From Taeniopygia guttata (taxonomy: Eukaryota; Chordata; Aves; Passeriformes; Estrildidae): DNA of 64,000 nt. Position 1 is the first letter of the stretch. Every line of letters begins with the position of its first letter. Both the position numbers and the translations under genes were made by a program. This document shows, one piece after another, positions 49,287-61,400 of this stretch. Under the pieces are notes generated by a model. It made no database searches. It saw nothing but the letters and a program-made list of their open reading frames with translations, and was not told the origin of the DNA. The stretch is taken from NCBI RefSeq assembly GCF_048771995.1, contig NC_133026.1, forward strand, positions 62,435,001-62,499,000, read 5' to 3'.

Positions 49287-51601
49287 AGCAGGAAAACTGC
49301 ATATGTCTCTGTGCCTCTGAATTCTGTTGTTTGCTCTTTCAGGTAAGCAGTTGGCACCAGTCCTGAGTAGCTGAATGCTAGTCCTTTGTAAACAAATTCT
49401 GGCTGTTACGTCCCTTGATTCAGAGCCCATTGTGGCACACCCCTGGATTTCTAGCTCAGCTTAATTTTTATAATCTCCACATATGACTAGGCTTTAGTTT
49501 CACCAGAGCTGTATTCTGAGATAATTAGTGCATAGCAGTGAGCTGGGGAATAGTTAGGTGACATCCATTGTCTGACACAGACAGCAGCTAAAGGTGTAAA
49601 ATTTCAACAACAGGGTTAAGTGCATGGATAAATTACCACAAGGCAAAACTCATGTTAATAAAAACTTTCTCTGTTAGACCATACAAGAACTCCAGACCCA
49701 AGGCCTGTGTTTGAGCAAAGCCTTCTCCCATGCCCCTTTAGTATGAAGACTCTGTAATTGGTGAATTGGTGCAGTGGCTGTGGAATTATGGTGGATCTGC
49801 AGTAAAATATACTGAGAATAGAGACTGTGCTGTACTGTCCATTTTTGTAAGCATATTAATGAGTCCCCAAGAGACAGCCAATAAAGCCCAATTATTCCAT
49901 CCAAATGGTCCAGCTCTCTCAGAGGTTGTCAGGTTTGATCACTAATTGTGTGCTGCTGGAAACAGCAAAACATTAAGTAGGATCCTGAAGTGTTACTAGG
50001 AAAAACCCAACTTTGATTACACTTTTGATGTTATTTATTCAGCAAATCTTCCAGTTCCCCACTGGAGGCCTGACAGACAATCCATTCCTCCTGCACTGCT
50101 GCTCCTAGAGAGAAAGTGCTTGGTCATGGCTGGGCAAAAAACCCATTGAACAGCAATTACTTTTCTGGATATAAATACTCCTTCTTAAATTGACTGTAGC
50201 GATCATTTAGGAACATGATTTACTTCCCCCCCGACAGACATTTTGCTGCCTGTGCAGTATTCTCCATGAGGCCAAGTCCCATTCTGCTCACTCAGGTCAA
50301 GTACCTCATTTGAAGTGAACTATGGGGTCATGAACTGATATCCCTGAGGGGGTAAGATCAGGGATTTAGGGTGGGAATAGAAGTCTGTATCAGTCTCCCC
50401 ATAAGCCAGCAAGGGGCCCAACCCATTAAGCCACTAAACAGCCTTGAATTTTAGATTTAAGTTACACCAGTGGTTTTAATAGTCTTATGCAAGGAGCATC
50501 AGAGTAGGGCAGGTATTTTACTCTTCCAAAGAAGTTATCTTAGACCACAGCACATTCATTCCAGGGCAAGTGTACCTGTTCTTTTATTAATTGCAACAGT
50601 ATGATATTTCACCTCAGCCAGGTGCATCCTCTGAGGGTGCCTTTCCTTTCTCTCCCCTGTCACACACAGCTGGAACCTGTTTTCCTCATGTCTCAGTGGA
50701 GAACTTGCTCTCAGCCTGCAAGTAGCTTCATCATAACTGTCTGTTCTTTACAGACATCTGTTAGATTATTCTACCAGAATGAACTGTTTCTTTTAAGAAA
50801 ATAATTTTAAAAATATTCCAGCTATTTTAGCTAAACTTGCACAAATTAGAGCAGCAGTATTTAGAAATAATTCTGTAATAACTGGTGATAAGTCCATGGT
50901 ACACAAACATACAGGGCTTCCTCATCTGCATGTGCTGGAAAGTCACGAAAATCCAGAAGCCATCACACTGCAGAGAAATTACGTCGCTGGTATTTAAAGG
51001 CTCATCAATATCATTGACTTCAAAGAGATAGAATTTCTAACTTCCCTTGACAGCATGCTACCTAAGTGCAGTTAAAAATACAGCCAGTGGCTTTTCAAGT
51101 GCAGGGTAATGCAGTGGTAGCAATTTAAGGTTTGTGCTCTTACACACAGAAGTTGCACGCTCAGCAATTTTAGGTTTCAGTCCTAGAGGTAGAACTGTGA
51201 GATTTAAAAGGGATGACAAAAGTGATTTTGACCCACTGTCCTTTTCTGCCACTAGTACCTTTGCCCTTCATGCTCTATCTCTTGATTAACATTTGCGACA
51301 CAGAGCCTGGGTACAGCATAGATGCTGCACGGGCACCACCCTCACCAGAGCTCAGAGCAGCTCACTTTCAAGTGTGAAAATGAAGTCACAAAGCTGGTGA
51401 GTCCTCCCCAAGGCTCTCCATTAAGACTAGGAAGTAGTCATTCTCCAAATTCCTCAGCAGGTTTCCTGTTTTCAGGAAACATTGTTGGCCACTTCATGTA
51501 CAAGTGGGGCTGCAGAATGCTCTGTGTTTCTCTTGCCCATTGAGTGAAATGGCTCCATCATCACCCTGTCTCCAAAGCCTACCTTGTGCGCTCCACTTGC
51601 A

Positions 51602-51664
51602 CATATATATATCTATATATCTATATATCTATATATCTACATATCTATATATATATATAAATAA
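51602..51664. repeat. (TATATC)n / (AT)n microsatellite
   Basis: Imperfect 8-bp/AT tandem repeat of CTATATAT units, grading into (AT)n. Confidence 0.9.
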
Positions 51665-52601
51665 AATGTAATGCTGGTCATATCTTGACAATACAATATT
51701 TAATTTTTGCATGCCCTCGGGCATCTAAACCTGTTTGCTATAGTAGCTCCACAGATGGAAGAATTACAGGCATCTGTTTTCTTCTGTGTGGATTCTCTGC
51801 TGTAAAGGATCAGTTCACTAGCTTGTATGTTAGAATGTTAACACAATCTTTCCTGCTGAACTACCATTTGTTTCCTGAAAACATACAGAAATATAGTATC
51901 ATTGATATCTTGAGAACATTTATCAAGTTAAAATTGAATTTGTCAACAAAATCAAGAATAATTTTGTAGGAAGACAGACAGAAAACCTGACTGTTCAAAC
52001 TTTGCTTATCTTAAGAAACAGGCTACAAAACCCACAAATGGATACAAAAAAGACAGCAGAGGCAAGCTCTCTCTCCCCCAGGTCTGTAAGCAACTACATC
52101 CTTCCTTTTGGTAAAGAAAACCAGTGTTTGTCCCAAGGGAGAGGAAGAAAACACAATGTGAAAAACAGTCTGCATAGGAAGTAACCTTAGCAGGCAGAAA
52201 GCCTGAAAAAGACATAGTAATTCCGAGTTCTGTCTCTCATCCCTCAAAAAGCTCTTCTCCTCCCAGGACTAATTCACAATACTGAAAGAAAGCTTTCAAG
52301 CCAGGTGTGCTTATGCAGTGCTGGATGTCGTCTGACAATGTCAGGAGGCAGACCTACCCTCAGAGCCTTGTGGTCAAAATGGACTTGCTGTTTTGAGGGC
52401 TTTGAAGACAAAAGTCCTTTGACCATTTCAAGAACAAGTGTAATCCATTCAAGAGAATGAATTTCAACATGGGCCATTTAGTGCCTGTGGCTTGCTGCTG
52501 AGGGGTAGAAGGAATAGCCACCAGGCAGAGTAAAATCCTGTTGGAAGCAGAAAGCTTTTACTGGAGTCTGTGGCTAGGCTGGATGCTAGAAATAATGGGA
52601 C

Positions 52602-52620
52602 AAAAAAAAAAAAAAAAAAA
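52602..52620. repeat. A19 homopolymer
   Basis: Uninterrupted A run. No clear retroposed gene lies upstream. Confidence 0.9.
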
Positions 52621-55600
52621 GCCACTGCAGGAAGTTACAATTATTTTGTAAGCTCTCCCTTGTTAACAATTTCGATAACAGCTGTAAAAATAATTGTTTA
52701 TGGGAGACTCTTGTGTAGCAGAGAAAAGGATAGGAAATGAAAATAACTAGTGATGCAGTAATATTTTTTTTATTTCTGATTTGCATCATAATTACTTTGC
52801 TTGCTATAGTAATTTCTCCTGCTATAACTTTCTTGTTTACATTCCTAGACCAGACATGGCACAAATTTCTACATTCCAGCCCTCAGTACCATCTCAGCAT
52901 TCGTGTCTGCCTTGCTCTGCCCTGCTGCTTCCTACAACAGTCGGATCCTGTCTCACTCAACACACAGCAGAGCTCTGGAGTGAGCATTTCTGAAGTACAG
53001 GGGTCCAGCTGTGGACAGTAACTCCAGCAGAGACAGTCAGAATGAAGGAAGTGGTCTGTGTACCAGCTATCAGTTTGAGATACTGGTGTTCTGGGGGACA
53101 AGACTGAAAGAGAATTGGGCTTTTCCCAGGCTTTTGTAAGGTTTAAATACTGTACCCATCCCTACCACATCCCACATTTGCTTTGACCTATGAGAAGGTG
53201 AAAATAGCTGAGAACTGGAGGCTGCATTTTGAGAGCAGGTAGCTCAAATAAACCACTGCAACTGTAAGTGTGATACTTAATTGAGAGATGGGCCAAGAGG
53301 TCATGCAAGGAGTTAATAAAAAGAAAAAAAACAGGAGAAACCTCTTTTGATCTGTTCCCTTCCCTGATGAACTTGCTTATGTGCTTGTAAGCACTGGTGG
53401 CACTAGCAGCAAAAACCTGTGTCCTGCTGTTGCCAAACATACAGATGCTGGCCATGTCCCTTACCCTGGGAAACTAGGACTTTGAGCTGGCAGATCACAT
53501 GCCAACCATTATTTCATTAGAGCAATTACTCTGGGAATTATATTTCTCCACAGATAAGAGACCAGTCCACAGCTTCACTGACTTCAGCGATCTTAAATGC
53601 AGTCCCAGGGTGAGGCAGTAGCCCAAACTTACAGATTCCCAGCCCCTGAAAACTTCTAGAATACCTTAAAATCACTCTAAGATCAAGATTCCAGTCTTTT
53701 TACAGGCTGAGCTTTGCTTTTCCTCTCCCACTTCTGACATGCTCTCTTTGTACTTGGAAAACAGAATAAAAGCAACAACAGGAAAAAAATTGTTTTGCAG
53801 AGATGAACCTCAGCAATGTAATCTTTCTGTGTCAGTGCAAACTCACCCTCCTCTTTTGTTACTTGGATAATAAACCCTTCAGAAGGCTTACGCTACCTGG
53901 CAACCACCAACGAAACAAGAGTTTTGGCTGGCTCTGGTCAATGCTCTGCTTTGTGCCAGTCTCCAGAGCAGTATGAGCCCAGCATCCTAATCTGGTTTAG
54001 GTGAGGTTCTCCATCACCCCCTCCTTTCCCTTGCTCATTAAATCCTACATCAGGCATAGCTCTTGTGAACTAAGCCTCACTGTGCAAAACTAAGGCAGAT
54101 TATCAAGCTTGTTGTGTATATAATTTTTCACCTGTGCGGGATCCTGAATACTGCATGAGCCTTCCTCTGCTTTCAGGTGGATTTTAGGCTGTGAGTGCTG
54201 CACAGTAAACTGAGAAGCTACTTAGAAGCAGTACTGCTTTCACATTTCTGTTTCACCCCATGGTTAATAAACACTAAACTTGCTGACACTATGAAACAGC
54301 ATCCAGGGGATGGTTGATAGACTGGAAGTGTTTGTATAAGCACAAATTTATAATCACATGTCCTACTATCCAAATGCATGCCTATATGCAAAAGTCTGGA
54401 AGTACAGTTATCCACTAGATCTTAATGAAACTGAAGGTTAATAACGCTGTGATGCCAAATGTCTACAGGATTCTGCATCTTATATATTTGGCCATAGCTT
54501 CACTCAAACCATGATTTCCTTATTTGTTGCAGTATTGCCAAGTTACAGATATAAAAGTCTGGGGGAAAAAAGTACTATGAGAAGAGAAAACAAGATTAGC
54601 ATTTCTGTTTATCTCAGCCTTTTATGTTGGTATGGATTTTATTTCAAATAAAAAGCCATAGTCTACTTCTGCTCCTAATTATCTCAAGCATACGCTTCAG
54701 ATCAAGAAAACACATCTGTGGGTCAAGTCCTTAAACTTTGCATGGAACAGTAAAAACTGCCTTGTGGGCAAGGGAGAAATAAATTTTTCCTCTATCCAGA
54801 TTTTTCTTTTTTAATACTTAATTTACACATAAATTAAGGGAGAACTGATGTGTTTTTAAAATCTACATAGTTCAGTGAGGTTTTATGCTCAGTCTCCAAT
54901 TTCTGTCAAAAGGAAACAAGAATAAGCAATGAGATGAAGATTATCATGCAAAAAGGTCATATTGTTTTAAGAGGAATGAATGAGTGAATAAATGGGCTAG
55001 CCTCCTGCAACTGCATGCTTGGTGCTGCTTATCCTAAAAAAATGGCTGTGGAATAACAAAATACTTATTGGAAAGGAAAAAGAGGGGCAGTCAAAGACCT
55101 AGAAAGACCCAAGTTTAGGTGATTAAACTCCTGGCATTTCTTGTTCCAAGGAGGAGCTAGAAATGGGAGATGGAAAAGTATAATAAATTATGAATAATCC
55201 AAGGTGTAGAAATTCTGTTCTCTCTAACTGAAGACACAATGGCAAGGAGATACCTGATAGCTCTACATGGTGGTGACTACAAAACTGAGAGGGCAAGGAG
55301 TTCACAAAGAGCAAGAACTTCTGTGCCTCAGGGTGTCATGATCACAGCAGAAATCAGAGAGAGACTAGACCATTTCTGTGACTACTGGGAATAAAGCTAT
55401 ATATAATTACACAAACTTAAGAAGAGAAATTAAATGTTATGCTTCAGATCTTAAGCCACCCTGCAGTTATTAGAGACTGAGATGGGAAGGGTCTCTTGTA
55501 CATCCTTCCACACATCACCCTTTGGGAGGAGATGCTGGAGTGTGTGTGTGCTGTCTGTTTCAGGTGAGAGGTTTTGTAAAAGTCTTTGCAGTTCACATGC

Positions 55601-56187
55601 ACACTAATGTGACTCTAAGGGCTTGCTTTGGAGACTGGGCTATTCATAAAGATACCTGGCCTAGAAATTCTTGGTTTCTATTAATATTTGGTGACAGCAT
55701 CCCAGAGGTAGTTCAATACCTTTCCCATTTTCTCCCTGCCTCTTTTGTGGACACTTACTTGATTTATGGGATTTTGCTTTTGAATGTGTGCTAGTGCTTT
55801 AGGATTCAGTCCTTGCTCACCAGTGCTGCAGCAGTCACGGATGGCTGATGGTGCTGCAAGCTGCCTTGGTAGCACCCTGAGCAAGTGCTGGCTTTGCCCT
55901 GTCCTGCTGACAGAGTTGGAGTTATGGTCCCAGAGGAGCAATAATCCACTCCTGAAGATGTTCTGCAAGAGGCCTAGCTAGTATCACACTGCAGAAATAT
56001 TTTATTATTGTTAACCAGGACGTCTTGGAGTACAGTATCAAAGAACTCCATGTTCCCTTCAAAGTATCATTAATATCATTGTTTGAACTAAAAAAGGGTT
56101 ACAATATGTTTAGCAAGAAACCTTGAAATTAATTACATTATATTCCAAATATTATTTCAAGCTTCACAATGAAAGAGGGGCCATTAA

Positions 56188-56226
56188 CTGAATACCTACC
56201 GGTATTCAGGATGATAGTTACTATCA
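56188..56226. repeat. Two adjacent small hairpins
   Basis: CTGAATACC/GGTATTCAG (9-bp stem, 4-nt loop, 56188-56209) is followed within 3 nt by TGATAG/CTATCA (6-bp stem, 3-nt loop, 56212-56226). Confidence 0.8.
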
Positions 56227-57996
56227 GGAAAAAAGGGATTAAAGTCAGCACATATTGAAAGACTGTAGGATCTCTGTTTATTTTTCAGAGAAGCAACACT
56301 ACAGACAGTGACAAATTGTTGTAATTACAGTGTCTCAAGCACTAGATGCAATGTGTTCAAGTTAAAAAAATATTTAAAATATGGATTTTTCCATCTCTAA
56401 TTGGGCAGGGTGCTCTGCAGTGCAAGCATCAATAGCATCCATAAAGATCTTCCAGGCGTGACCTTGTGTCCTTGGCTGTAGCTAAGCCAGGGCACCAGGC
56501 AGAAATGTGTCTGCACTGGGGTAAGTGGGGGCAGAAATAAACAGAAATGGGGAATTTCAGCTCTTGCTTTGCTACTGCTTTATTAGTGGGTTTTTGTGAC
56601 TGAAACAAGGAATTCCCAAGCATGCATGGAAAGATGTTCCTACTCATTCTAAGTGTGTCTCATCTGACTAACTCACTCTGTAATCTAAAATTAGGGAGTC
56701 CCAGGAGACTATAATCTCTTTTGGTCTTCTTTTCTGCTGATCTAATAATTTCTGATAATAAGAAACTATACAAAAGAATCAAGCCCATTGAATCGAGCTG
56801 TGGGCATAGTCTCACTTTTGATTTATTGCCTTTTCCTTAGTCAGCTGTGAGATCAGTTCAATGTGTCAAAAACCTCAGGTGTTGCATCATTTGCCTAACA
56901 TGGACAGCAAGAAGGAATGAGATGTGTTTTACTGGAGGTTGCATCATTATTTCAGGTTTTCCTTGCAAAGACTGAAAAAAACCTAGCTGGAATCAGATCA
57001 TCATTATGCTTTCTTGTCATACCTGCATGCCAGCTGCATCCACGTGGGAACCTGTACCTTGCACAGTCTAATTTTTGGGGGGAATCGTAGTGTTTCTCAC
57101 ATGCCTGGCATTTTATGATATCCTAGATTATGGCCTGCAAAATAAAGATGTATGAATGTTTGGAGACAAGTTAACGGAATGAAAAACAAAGCACTCATGC
57201 TCTCCCTAGAAAGATGTGCATTCACAGGGACACTGTTAGGAGACTCAAATTTATCCCTGAATTTTAATCACTAATAGAGTCGTTAAAATAAATAGAGCAG
57301 TATGATCTTGTAGGAGAGGTTGATATCCCCTTCTTCTAGCACATAATTACACCATGCATAGCAATTCTTAGATGATTGACAGAAGCCCCACATTTATACC
57401 TGAAGTTCAGAGAAAATTCAGGAGTTAGAGCATGACTTAGGTTTGCTGATTACCACAGCTGTTGCAATAAGAGATTTTAAAGCTTCCTACAGTTTCTGCT
57501 TCACAGTCTCAAGCCATTTCTGCAAGTACATACAGAGTGACACAATATTGTAAACAGAACTGAATTTCAGATGCCCGACACTTCTCACAAAAAATGCACA
57601 ATGGTTTGGCCATTTATGCAGGATGGGGTTATGAGAAATCATTATTTTTTAAAATTTATGTCTAAGATGATCCAATGTAGTTGGGCAGCCCAAGACAGTA
57701 ACAGAAGGTACCAAAATCTTTTCAGACAAAACAAGCATAGGACAAAGACTGCAACAAAAAAAGTCTATGCTTTTTTCAGTATGCCCCCTCCCAAGTCTGA
57801 GATAAAGTCAGGCTACCCAAAAATCCCCTGCTATGCATCAACATTTATCAACATATAACTGCTGGCAAAAGAGCTCCAGATCTCTAGCACTTACTAGCCT
57901 GGAGAATGTCAGCTTGCCATTGCTGTTATCTTGTCTGTGTGCCCGACTAAGAGATCCAGCACCTGGCAAATGCCACAGACATCAAATTTACAGAGC

Positions 57997-58015
57997 TTTT
58001 TTTTTTTTTTTTTTT
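57997..58015. repeat. T19 homopolymer
   Basis: Uninterrupted T run on the + strand. Confidence 0.9.
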
Positions 58016-58374
58016 GTGGTCCGGGTTGTTTGTATATCTTATTTTAAGGTAGATACTTGTGTGTAGCATAGGGATGCTTTACATTCCTCACAAAGATGCA
58101 AGTCACCCACTTCAGTACTCATGTGATAGGAAACTGAGTTATTGTACAGTCTTCAGTAAAACACTCCATGCTACGTTTCCCCGGTGTTCCTGCTTCATCC
58201 AACACAAGGAATGAAAGGTTGTCACTTAATCAGAGCTCATTCAATGTTTTGACTTCTTGTCACTCAGCTTGTAGCCCTTGGCTTTCTTTATGGTGCACTG
58301 TTCAGTCCCCACTGCGGGGAGAAAATTAATCTTTTTCTTATGGCCTCATCTCTTACGACACATCCCTACAGCCT

Positions 58375-58495
58375 CCAAGTGCTTTGAAGTATTAACACAC
58401 TTATGCAATCCTACTGAAAATGCTGTATTACTCTCACTTTACAGAAAAGCTGCTGATGCACAGAAGGATACAGCTTTCTGGGAAGGTCAATATCC
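58375..58495 (-). mobile_element. Probable MIR/L2-type SINE-LINE tail, ancient
   Basis: AAGTGCTTTGAAGTATTA, then TTATGCAATCCT, then CACTTTACAGA, GCTGATGCACAGAAGG and GGGAAGGTCA follow in order the reverse complement of the MIR/L2 3' region (AAGCGCTTTGCACGTATTA, TTTAATCCT, CATTTTACAGA, ACTGAGGCACAGAGAGG, CCCAAGGTCA). Divergence is high, as expected for an element that predates the split of amniotes. Confidence 0.45.
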
Positions 58496-61400
58496 CATAT
58501 TCAGAGTGCACATTCCACTATTTCAGTTGAAACGTTTAGGGTTTAATCCTCCACATGAGACTGGAAGCAACTGAGAGCTGCAAAACTTCTGCAGTGCCTT
58601 GCAGGATGGGAAGGAATACCTTTCTCTAGGACCATATTCAGCTGCCAAAGGCTCCATTCCCCTTCTACCAATGGCTGCCCCATTTGTCATGTATCTCCTA
58701 ACTTTGGATCTTAGTGAAAAAGAGGTAGAAAACAAGGATTCAGAGCCAATGGGATGGGAATGTGTGGAAAGAAAGTGGAAGCCATCTAGTCTGCTTGCTT
58801 TTTGTGATGCAGAAAGAGGTAGGTCTGCCTTCCTTTGAGCTTCAAGACCAGCAATTCCTCCATCTTTCCAGATATGCAGCATTTTGCTGTTTGCAGAACT
58901 GTTTGCTGGTTGCAGAACTGTTTGCATTTTCTTCAAGAAGCCTAACCTATATTTCCTTGCCATGGCAAAAAACTTTGGTCTAACAACTGTGGACAGAAAG
59001 AGCATGTGTCCTCCTTTGGACAAACTGGCTTCTTCCCTCAATCACAGCTTCTCACCAGAGCCACACTCAGCATTCACAGTCTTGCTAGGAATGCAGCGTG
59101 TGATCAAATGATCTGATCGTGAGCTGTGCCCACGATACATGGAGGAGCAAATCAGGATTTGGCAGACATCCTTGATGATTGCATTGCCCAGCTAGGTCTT
59201 TGCTGTCCACCATGACAATGTTCTTTTTACATCATTCTTCAGAATTGTATTTATATACATGAATATTGTTCTACATAATCTATTTATGTACACATGTATT
59301 TTAGTAAGTGCCCCGCAGATTCAGAAACTGATGCAACGGGGTATCACTGAAGCAGCCAGCGAGCACAGATCTGGTGACAGCCCTTCCCAAAAATGTAACC
59401 AGAGTATTGTTTGAAGTTCTAAGACTTACTCTTTGATGCTTCAAGCACATATTTCCTCTAATGCTCTTAAACAAACATCCAATTAAATTTATCAGCTGCT
59501 GACATTCACATGTTTGATGTTGATTAGCAACTCTGCATTAAATTAAAATTTATGTCCAGGCTATTCTACCACATGGTTGGCCAGAAACCAGCTGCCCAGG
59601 AGCAATTGTGCTCTATTAATCCAGCCCCATTTTCTCCGTACAGAGCTGAATGCAGTGGGAGTCTGTCTCTGGGGAGAGCCTTTACTGCTCACATTAGCTA
59701 AGTTCACAGGAAAGGATTAGAGCAGATTCTTACAACTGACAGGAAAAAAACCCTCAAATTCTACTCACTGGATCTCAGTGCATGTGGTACCATTTTGTGT
59801 AGCTCCAGAGATGATCTGAACGTGTCCAGCCAGCAGGATCTTCTTCTGCTCAGAGTTGAAGAGTTCAGTGGGAAAACCAGTTGTTCAAGATTAATTTTAT
59901 GAATGTCAGATAGTAAGGAACAGCTTGCAAAATCAGTCCTTAAATCAGCTGCCCCAAGGCTCCCTGCCACTACTGTATGTTTCTTCAGCTGCAGAGTGAA
60001 ATAGCAACAAGTTTCCCTCTGTGAGTCTCTGCTCAGTGGAGATCTTGATGTTGATTGCTTCATCCTGCCCAGGATGAGGCTCACTGCGAGGGCTGGACTT
60101 CTGCCTGGAGAGCCACACTTACTTGTAAAAGGGTGTACTTTCAGCCTGCTGAAAATACCTCTGAGGCAGGAGTGCATATATGTTAAGGATGAGGGGGGGA
60201 AATCCTTTAAAATGTTTAATAGTACAGAAAGAGATAACTTATGTAATCCGCTATGCTCAAATAAAGTCATATGTGGCTTAAAAAATAAAACAAACAAAAC
60301 TCCTAGATCTAGGGTTATATACTTTGCATTCAATCTTTTTAGGTATTGCTGTTCTGTGATACAGCTTCAAAAGCTTGCAGCAGTAATTTCATTGCCCCAG
60401 AGCTGTGCCAAACATTTAACTAGTCAGCACATACCTATGAAAGAACCTCTCCACTTCTGCATCATCATCCCTCAAATGCAAACCACTAATGCAAAACAGT
60501 TGACCTTCGAGATTCCCTCAATTAGAAGAGTGAATAATATTCAAATTTTATTAGTATGGATAAATTCTGTTAATAACAAAAAAACTGTTTATACAAACCA
60601 TAAAGAAGGAAAAAAAAAGCATATGCCTTTTAACAATGTATATTGTAAATTTTTGAAATTATCTGAAGCAATCCATTTCATTGCTGCTTATAAAAAAGCT
60701 CCTTAGCAAATCACACCTAGGGGTGTTTACAACAGAAAACAAGACAAGTAGTTTTGACAGTTTAGGGCTGAGAAGTAAGGAAAGGACCACCTGTCCATCC
60801 CTACTCCTAATGTTGCTATTGAATGGCTGTCTTGAAAGTTCTCTGGGAAAAGGCAGCAGGAATCCAAAAGGAAAATTTAAGCTCAATACTGAAAAAATTG
60901 ACAGTGAAGCTTTCTATAGAGTGGTGTCTCTGAACAGCTAGTAGCAGTCCAACCAGCTGGGTCATTTAGGAGTGGACTGGCCAAAATGCCAAAGCATACA
61001 AACGCCCATGCTCTCAGTCTTTTTAGAGGTAAGATAAAATGAACCTACTCAAAGGCTTTTTTTCTCTCTTTGGCTATTATTCTGGGGCCAGTGAGAACAG
61101 AAAACTGCCCAATTGTAAAGGTGTAGGCACTTTTGTAAATGTGCCTCAGCACTGAAACTAGTCCAGCATTCCAGAAAAGAAAACACATTTCCTGTTTTTG
61201 CAACAGGAAGTCAGGGTCTCAGCATGATATTCCACCAGGAATAATGTCAGTTTTCTTCCCTGCTAGCTTGTCCTGTGATTTTGTAATTCAGCTGCAGGGC
61301 CATGTGACAGACATAGGTAATCACCAAAGCAACCCAAAAACTATAGGCTTTCCACAGTAACTTACATTGTCACTTAAAACAGCTTATGTTATGTGGGTCT

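Larger units (their letters stand above)
49287..58374. other. Intergenic sequence, no gene recognised
   Basis: AT-rich with short ORFs only. Contains an ATATCT-type microsatellite (51602-51664), A19 (52602-52620), adjacent hairpins (56188-56226) and T19 (57997-58015). I see no RNA gene and no intact mobile element. Confidence 0.65.

Noticed and set aside
52737-53021. ORF with a hydrophobic start resembling a membrane anchor
   Set aside because: T-rich DNA gives Phe/Ile/Leu runs by chance; no other support.
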